NCBI GenBank assembly: GCA_049587715.1
Contig: JBAVEL010000095.1
Span: 1-18,993 of the forward strand
Source of the DNA: JBAVEL01 sp049587715
GTDB taxonomy: Bacteria; Bacteroidota; Ignavibacteria; UBA10030; UBA6906
Direction: 5' to 3'
DNA: 18,993 bases
Both the position numbers and the translations under genes were made by a program. The notes beneath the pieces are model-generated. The model saw only the letters and a list, made by a program, of their open reading frames with translations. It had not been told where the DNA came from and searched no databases. Shown here piece after piece: positions 14,600 through 18,993 of this stretch (positions are counted from its first letter, which is position 1; every line of letters starts with the position of its first letter).

Positions 14600-15573
14600 T
14601 GGGAGGGGAAAAGGAGCATGCGGCCCCGCCCCCGAAGGTGGTGATGTTGTTCCTGGACGGGGTGGGGCTGGGGGAGGAGGACCCCGCGGCGAACCCCCTT
14701 GTTGTCGCGCCGACCCCCCGGCTGCGCTCGCTTCTGGGCGGGCTGCCCCTCATCCGGTCCTCGGCGCCCCTGACGCTGGGCGAGACATCCCTGCAGATCC
14801 TGGACGCCACCCTGGGGGTGGAGGGCCTGCCGCAGAGTGGAACCGGCCAGGCGTCCCTCCTGACGGGCGTGAACGGGGCGCGCATGATGGGAAGGCATTT
14901 CGGCCCGTATCCCCCCTCGATGCTCCGGGAGTTGCTGGCACAGAAGGGTCTCTTCGGGGAGTTCGTCCGGCGCGGGAAGCGCGTGTGCTATGCGAACGCC
15001 TTCCCGCGCAGGTTCGAGGAATACCGCTCGCACCATCCCTGGCGGGTGACCGGCGTGATGCTCTGCTACCTTGCCACGGGACTTCCCCTGCGGGGGGCGG
15101 AGGATCTTGCCGTGGGGAGGGGGATCTCGGGGGACGTGACGGGCCGGGGTTGGAAGGATCTGGGGCATCCCGAGGTGCGCACGGTCGGGGCGGAGGAGGC
15201 GGGCCGCCGGCTGGCCCGTCTGGCCCGGGAAGCGGACTTCACCCTCTTTGAGTACTGGCTGACCGACAAGGCCGGACACTCCCGGTCCATGGAGGAGTCG
15301 ATCCGGTGTCTGGAGCTTCTGGACGGACTCGTGGGGGGCTTCCTGGATGAGGTGGAGCGGGGGCGCACCCTGCTCCTCGTCACAAGCGACCATGGGAACC
15401 TGGAGGACCTCCGCACCCGGTCCCACACGCGGAACCCCGTCCCGGCTCTCTTCCACGGGTGCGGACATGCACGGGCGGCGGGGCTCCTCGGGGCCGTCCC
15501 CGGGGTCCTCCCGGACCTGACCGCCGTGGCTCCCGCCCTCATCGGGACGGCGCTTCCCGAAGCGGCATCATGA
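14599..15573 (+). CDS. Short phosphoglycerate-mutase-like AlkP superfamily metalloenzyme
   Basis: This is a 324-residue protein overlapping the dtd stop by one base. It keeps the metal-ligand landmarks of the alkaline phosphatase/cofactor-independent phosphoglycerate mutase fold: FLDGVGLGE with D20, a Ser/Thr-rich SGTGQASLLTG near the nucleophile position, DKAGH (D223, H227), SDHGN (D264, H265) and SHTRNPVP (H276), the last being strikingly iPGM-like. iPGM proper is about 510 residues with an inserted domain; this protein is too short to contain it in full. It may be a phosphohydrolase or a phosphomutase of unknown substrate. I would not call it glycolytic. The start ATG is fixed by the TGATG overlap. 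Confidence 0.75.
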   Translation: MGGEKEHAAPPPKVVMLFLDGVGLGEEDPAANPLVVAPTPRLRSLLGGLPLIRSSAPLTLGETSLQILDATLGVEGLPQSGTGQASLLTGVNGARMMGRHFGPYPPSMLRELLAQKGLFGEFVRRGKRVCYANAFPRRFEEYRSHHPWRVTGVMLCYLATGLPLRGAEDLAVGRGISGDVTGRGWKDLGHPEVRTVGAEEAGRRLARLAREADFTLFEYWLTDKAGHSRSMEESIRCLELLDGLVGGFLDEVERGRTLLLVTSDHGNLEDLRTRSHTRNPVPALFHGCGHARAAGLLGAVPGVLPDLTAVAPALIGTALPEAAS

Positions 15574-15588
15574 TGCTGCGATAGATAG

Positions 15589-15617
15589 TTGATTTTGGCG
15601 GTAAGGGTTCGTATCCT
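15589..15617 (+). promoter_or_regulatory. Probable sigma-70-type promoter of comEC
   Basis: TTGATT (15589-15594) and TATCCT (15612-15617) are 17 bases apart in an AT-rich patch between the metalloenzyme stop and the comEC ATG. Transcription would start near 15624, with a very short leader of about 17 bases that contains GGAG (15631-15634) six bases before the ATG. Confidence 0.6.
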
Positions 15618-15640
15618 TCCTGCGGCAAGCGGAGTGTTCC

Positions 15641-18064
15641 ATGTCCCCCCTGGTGTGCTCCCGCCCCGCCGTGCGCCTGGCCCTGGCGTTTGCCGCGGGG
15701 ATTCTCCTCTGCCGGTGGACGGATGCCCCTCTCCTGGTGCTGGCCCCCGCTTCGGTGTGTCTTTTTGGGGTCTCGGCGATGCTGCTCCGCCGGGGAAGGA
15801 GCCCCGCGGGTGTGCAGGGGGCTGCGGGGCTTCCGGCCCTGCTGCTCTGCGTTCTGGCGGGTGGGATGCGGCTTGCACTCGAAGAGGGTCCGCCCCGCAT
15901 CCCGCCGGCCCTGATGGAAGATGAAGCGGAAATCCGGGGGCGTGTGGCGGAGGTGGAGTTGCGCAGTCCGGGGCTCGTCCGGTTCCGTCTGGATGCCGAA
16001 GAGGCGCGCGCGGGCGGGAAGTCGGTTTCGCTCCGCACCCTGATCCTGGTCCGCGCACAGGAGGGCCCCAGGGAGAGCATCCGCGTTGCTCCCGGGGAGG
16101 CGCTCCTGGTCCGGGGGAAGCTGGAGCTTCCGGGTCCGGAGCGGAACCCGGGGGAGTTCTCCTACCGGGAGTATCTGGCGGCAAACCGCATCTCCGCTCT
16201 TCTGCGGGTGCGGGCCGTGGAGAATATCCGCCCGTGGCGGGGTGCTCCCCCGGCCCCCTTTCCGGATGGGTTGGTGCTCGCGGTGCGGAGGCACATTCTG
16301 GCAACCGCGGACCGGACCGTGGGAGGCCGGGAGGGGGAGTTCCTGAAAGGGATCCTGGTGGGGGAGCGGGCCGGACTTCCCGAGGATCTCCGGGATGTGT
16401 TCGCCCTTTCAGGGACAGCCCACGTCCTGGCCGTCTCCGGTTCGAATGTGGCCCTGGTGGCCGGCCTTGTGATGCTGGTTCTGGGAGTGCTCCGCTTTCC
16501 GCACCGCCTGTGCGCGGGTGTTGTGATAGCCGCTCTTCTCTTCTTTACGCTCCTCACGGGAGCCCAGGCCCCCGTCGTGCGGGCCACGGTGATGGCGTCG
16601 GTCTTTCTGGCCGGCATCGCCGCCGGGCAGCCGGCGAACCCCGTCAACAGCCTCGGCCTGGCCGCCCTCCTCATCCTGGTCTTCCGTCCGCTTCAGTTGT
16701 TCGATGCGGGGTTCCAGCTTTCGTTTGCAGCCGTGACCTCCCTCGTCCTCTTCATGCCGCGAACCGATCGCCTTGCGCGCAGGTTTCTGAGGCGGGGCCC
16801 GGTTCTCGCCGTGGCGCGCATCTGCCTGCTGTCGCTGATCGCCACACTCGGCAGTTTCCCCGTGACGGCGGCCCACTTCGGCCGCGTTCCCGTGGCGGGG
16901 GTGCTCGCGAACATCCTGGTGGTGCCGGCCGCGGGGGCGGGGGCTCTGGCGGGCGCGGCGTCCTGTGTGGCGGAATTGTTCTCCCCCTGGCTTGCTTCCT
17001 GCTACGGGGATGTGAACCGTCTTCTGCTGGCGGGGGCCATCCGGGCGGCGGAACTCGGCGCCGGCATGGAATGGGCGGTGATCCGCACTCCGCAGTTCCA
17101 CTGGCTGGATGCGGTGCCCGTGTGCGCGGGAGCCTCTCTTCTGCTCCGGTCTTCGGCGCGGCGCTGGCACTGGCCTTCGGCGGCACTCCTGCTGGGGTCC
17201 CTGGCCGTCGCGGTTCACCTCGGGCGGGATCCGCTCCCTCCCAGGGGCCCGGACGATCTCCGGGTGTCGTTCCTTGACGTCGGACAGGGGGACGCGGCGG
17301 TGGTGGAGTTCCCGGGGGGGAAGGTGATGGTGGTGGATGCGGGGGACCGGTCGGGACGGTGGGATGCAGGCCGGAGCGTTCTGGTGCCCTACCTGGAACG
17401 GCGGGGCATCGGGCGCGTGGATCTCCTTGTTCTCACGCATCCGCACGACGATCATACGGGGGGGGCTCTCGAGCTTCTCCGCCGTTTGCGGGTGGGGGCC
17501 CTTGTGACCAACGGGCGGCCGCCCCCCCCGGGGGGATGTGCCGACCTCGCTCGGGTCTGCTCGGCGGCCGGGGTCCCCATGAGGAGCGCCGCCGCCGGAA
17601 TGCGCCTGGAGCTCTCGGAGTCCGCACGGGTCTACGTGCTCCATCCCCCCGAAGCCGCAGCGCAATCGGACGCGGATCCGAACGCCGGCTCCATCGTGCT
17701 GAAGATATGCCATGGCAGTGTCTCCCTCCTCCTTCCGGGAGACGCCCCCCGGGAAACGGAAGCCGCGCTGGCGGACCGGTACGGTGATTTCCTCCGCTCC
17801 ACGCTCCTCAAGGCAGGACACCACGGGGGGGCGGAGAGCTCGGGGGAGACATTCCTGGAGCATGTCCGGCCCGAACGCGTGGTGATCTCGGTGGGCAGGG
17901 CGAACCGCTTCGGCCACCCCTGGCCTGGAACCGTGGCACGGATCCGCGCGAGGGGGGCGGATGTGCGGCTCACATCGGCGCACGGCGCCGTGATTTTCGA
18001 TTCCGACGGGAACACCCTCCGGCCTGTGTGCTGGAGGGAACCCGGGGCGCTCCCCGCCCCTTGA
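15641..18064 (+). CDS. comEC: ComEC/Rec2 family DNA internalisation protein
   Basis: This 807-residue protein has the full three-part ComEC layout. Residues about 8-75 hold hydrophobic segments, followed by an OB-like DUF4131 domain (to about 200). The Competence domain begins at about 230 with FLKGILVGERAGLPEDL and SGTAHVLAVSGSNVAL and runs through about ten membrane segments to about 530. The C-terminal metallo-beta-lactamase domain starts with VSFLDVGQGDAA, has H600-x-H602-x-D604-H605 (HPHDDH), LLLPGDAP and GHHGG near 727, so the nuclease site seems intact. In known systems ComEC is the inner-membrane channel that takes up single-stranded DNA during natural transformation. No other com gene lies in the window, so competence itself is not demonstrated. 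Confidence 0.94.
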   Translation: MSPLVCSRPAVRLALAFAAGILLCRWTDAPLLVLAPASVCLFGVSAMLLRRGRSPAGVQGAAGLPALLLCVLAGGMRLALEEGPPRIPPALMEDEAEIRGRVAEVELRSPGLVRFRLDAEEARAGGKSVSLRTLILVRAQEGPRESIRVAPGEALLVRGKLELPGPERNPGEFSYREYLAANRISALLRVRAVENIRPWRGAPPAPFPDGLVLAVRRHILATADRTVGGREGEFLKGILVGERAGLPEDLRDVFALSGTAHVLAVSGSNVALVAGLVMLVLGVLRFPHRLCAGVVIAALLFFTLLTGAQAPVVRATVMASVFLAGIAAGQPANPVNSLGLAALLILVFRPLQLFDAGFQLSFAAVTSLVLFMPRTDRLARRFLRRGPVLAVARICLLSLIATLGSFPVTAAHFGRVPVAGVLANILVVPAAGAGALAGAASCVAELFSPWLASCYGDVNRLLLAGAIRAAELGAGMEWAVIRTPQFHWLDAVPVCAGASLLLRSSARRWHWPSAALLLGSLAVAVHLGRDPLPPRGPDDLRVSFLDVGQGDAAVVEFPGGKVMVVDAGDRSGRWDAGRSVLVPYLERRGIGRVDLLVLTHPHDDHTGGALELLRRLRVGALVTNGRPPPPGGCADLARVCSAAGVPMRSAAAGMRLELSESARVYVLHPPEAAAQSDADPNAGSIVLKICHGSVSLLLPGDAPRETEAALADRYGDFLRSTLLKAGHHGGAESSGETFLEHVRPERVVISVGRANRFGHPWPGTVARIRARGADVRLTSAHGAVIFDSDGNTLRPVCWREPGALPAP

Positions 18065-18089
18065 GAATGAGCCCCGGTTTGGTGATATT
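18061..18089 (+). promoter_or_regulatory. Probable sigma-70-type promoter of the RNA methyltransferase gene
   Basis: TTGAGA (18061-18066, five of six matches, overlapping the comEC stop codon) and GATATT (18084-18089, four of six) are spaced by 17 bases. Transcription would start near 18096, about 20 bases before the ATG at 18116. The gene could therefore be expressed independently of comEC. Confidence 0.5.
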
Positions 18090-18115
18090 CCCCCCGCACA
18101 ACGAGAGCCGCGGAC

Positions 18116-18907
18116 ATGGCGCTGCCGAAACAGAAGCTCAGGGAGCTGCGGGAGCTCACCCACCGCAAGGTCCGCGAGGAGCGGAAGAAGTTCATTGTGG
18201 AGGGGGTGCGTCTGGTGCAGGAGGCGCTGGATTCGGATTTCCGGATTCTGGAAGCGTACTACACCCCCGACCTGACGGACCAGCAGGGAGGACGCGCATT
18301 GCTGGAGAGAATCCAGCAGAAGATCCCCGAGATCTTCCCGACCACCGCCCGGGAAATGGACCTCATCTCGGAGACCGTCAGCTTCCAGGGTATCCTGGCG
18401 GTGATGAAACAGAAGCACTACTCCAGCGAGACCCTCCTGCAGAAGAACCACACCCCCTCGATCCTGGTTGCCTTTGACGGGGTGTCCGACCCGACGAACC
18501 TCGGGACCATGGTGCGGACCTGCGACTGGTTCGGCGTGAACGGGATCCTCATCGGGCGGAATTCGGTGGAGCTCTACAACCCGAAGGTGGTGCGCGGAAC
18601 CATGGGGGGCGTCTTCCACCTTCCCATCGCGACGGGTGTGGACCTTCCCCCCGTTCTCTCCCAGGCGAAGGCCATGGGCTACAGGGTGTACGTCACCGAC
18701 CCGGGGGGGGACACGCACTTCGACCGCGTCCGCTACGAAGCCCGCTCTCTCATTGTCTTCGGGAACGAAGCATGGGGCGTGTCCGACCAGCTCAAACAGA
18801 TGGCGGATCTGCAGGTCTCGATCCGGCGCTACGGGTCGGCCGAGTCCCTCAACGTGAGCGTGGCCTGCGGCGTTGTCCTTTCGGCGCTGCACCGGCTCCT
18901 GGATTGA
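18116..18907 (+). CDS. SpoU/TrmH family RNA 2'-O-ribose methyltransferase
   Basis: This is a 263-residue protein. The N-terminal part (about 1-95, LRELTHRKVREERKKFIVEG) is the L30e-like substrate-binding domain seen in RlmB/TsnR-type enzymes. The SPOUT domain follows with its three motifs: N128LGTMVR134 (motif 1, in DPTNLG), IVFGNEAWGVSD (motif 2, SAM-binding knot) and IRRYGSAESLNVSVACG (motif 3). All key residues for SAM binding and the trefoil knot are visible. Substrate (23S rRNA or tRNA) cannot be told from sequence; generic 'TrmH family' or RlmB-like is the safest name. The ribosome binding site is weak. Confidence 0.92.
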   Translation: MALPKQKLRELRELTHRKVREERKKFIVEGVRLVQEALDSDFRILEAYYTPDLTDQQGGRALLERIQQKIPEIFPTTAREMDLISETVSFQGILAVMKQKHYSSETLLQKNHTPSILVAFDGVSDPTNLGTMVRTCDWFGVNGILIGRNSVELYNPKVVRGTMGGVFHLPIATGVDLPPVLSQAKAMGYRVYVTDPGGDTHFDRVRYEARSLIVFGNEAWGVSDQLKQMADLQVSIRRYGSAESLNVSVACGVVLSALHRLLD

Positions 18908-18912
18908 GGCCG

Positions 18913-18993
18913 ATGGCGGGACGCACCCGGGGGGATCCGGCGCGCAGCTCCCGCGGCCCGGGATCCCGCAACGTGTCCGGCGCCTGCGGGGGG
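18913..18993 (+). CDS. Possible start of a further gene, cut by the window edge
   Basis: An ATG 5 bases after the methyltransferase stop, with GAGG (18906-18909) upstream, opens a frame that stays open for 27 codons to the end of the window (begins MAGRTRGDPARSSRG). The peptide is Arg/Gly/Ser-rich and matches nothing I recognise. With so little sequence at high G+C an open frame is expected by chance. Confidence 0.3.
   Translation, partial: MAGRTRGDPARSSRGPGSRNVSGACGG

Noticed and set aside
18044..18060. Perfect GGGGCG/CGCCCC hairpin at the end of comEC as a terminator
   Set aside because: Followed by TTGAGAATGAG without a T run; such short GC stems are expected at this composition, and it encodes comEC residues.
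16409..18892. 827-codon open frame on the - strand opposite comEC and the methyltransferase
   Set aside because: Composition is that of a GC-rich shadow frame, and both + strand genes have intact catalytic motifs.
1..18993. CRISPR arrays, tRNA/rRNA genes, insertion sequences, toxin-antitoxin pairs or phage genes
   Set aside because: No regularly spaced repeats, no transposase or integrase motifs and no tRNA-like cloverleaf were seen; mazG here is the pyrophosphohydrolase, without mazEF beside it.

Overview
The window is G+C-rich, gene-dense bacterial chromosome. Almost every gene is on the + strand; only a MazG-type pyrophosphohydrolase is on the - strand. There are no tRNA or rRNA genes, CRISPR arrays, insertion sequences or phage genes that I can see, and no gene-free stretch longer than about 160 bases. 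The didermic envelope features (Lpp-like lipoprotein, LysM periplasmic protein, TPR/periplasmic-binding protein), the high G+C and the absence of familiar gene order suggest an uncultured high-G+C Gram-negative lineage, possibly in the FCB/Gemmatimonadota-Krumholzibacteriota-Eisenbacteria area. That placement is inference from style and not from a marker gene.

Layout. (1) 2-1695: the C-terminal part of a TMTC-like membrane/TPR protein, translationally coupled to a small DUF1648-type membrane protein. (2) 1767-6996: a promoter, then an ABC ATPase, its multi-pass permease, an exported TPR plus type-1 periplasmic-binding fusion protein (LpoA-like architecture) and RadC, closely packed and probably one operon. 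(3) 7001-8226: a near-consensus sigma-70-type promoter, a small coiled-coil lipoprotein resembling Braun's lipoprotein, a coiled-coil LysM protein, and a strong intrinsic terminator. This is a neat two-gene envelope transcript. (4) 8264-9253 PhoH, converging on mazG (10048-9263). (5) 10204-14599 and on to 15573: YtcJ-like amidohydrolase, MFS transporter, PrmC, D-aminoacyl-tRNA deacylase and a short AlkP/phosphoglycerate-mutase-like metalloenzyme, mostly overlapping or nearly so. (6) 15589-18907: a promoter and full-length ComEC/Rec2, then a further promoter and a SpoU/TrmH-family RNA methyltransferase. A possible start of another gene runs off the right edge.

Most genes are recognisable housekeeping or envelope families. 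The parts that most deserve a second look are the lipoprotein/LysM operon (a candidate outer-membrane-to-peptidoglycan tether with an uninterrupted heptad pattern, a core cysteine and a C-terminal lysine) and the ABC exporter linked to a TPR-periplasmic-binding protein with an unusual insertion. I do not see clear evidence of a wholly new defence or mobile system here.
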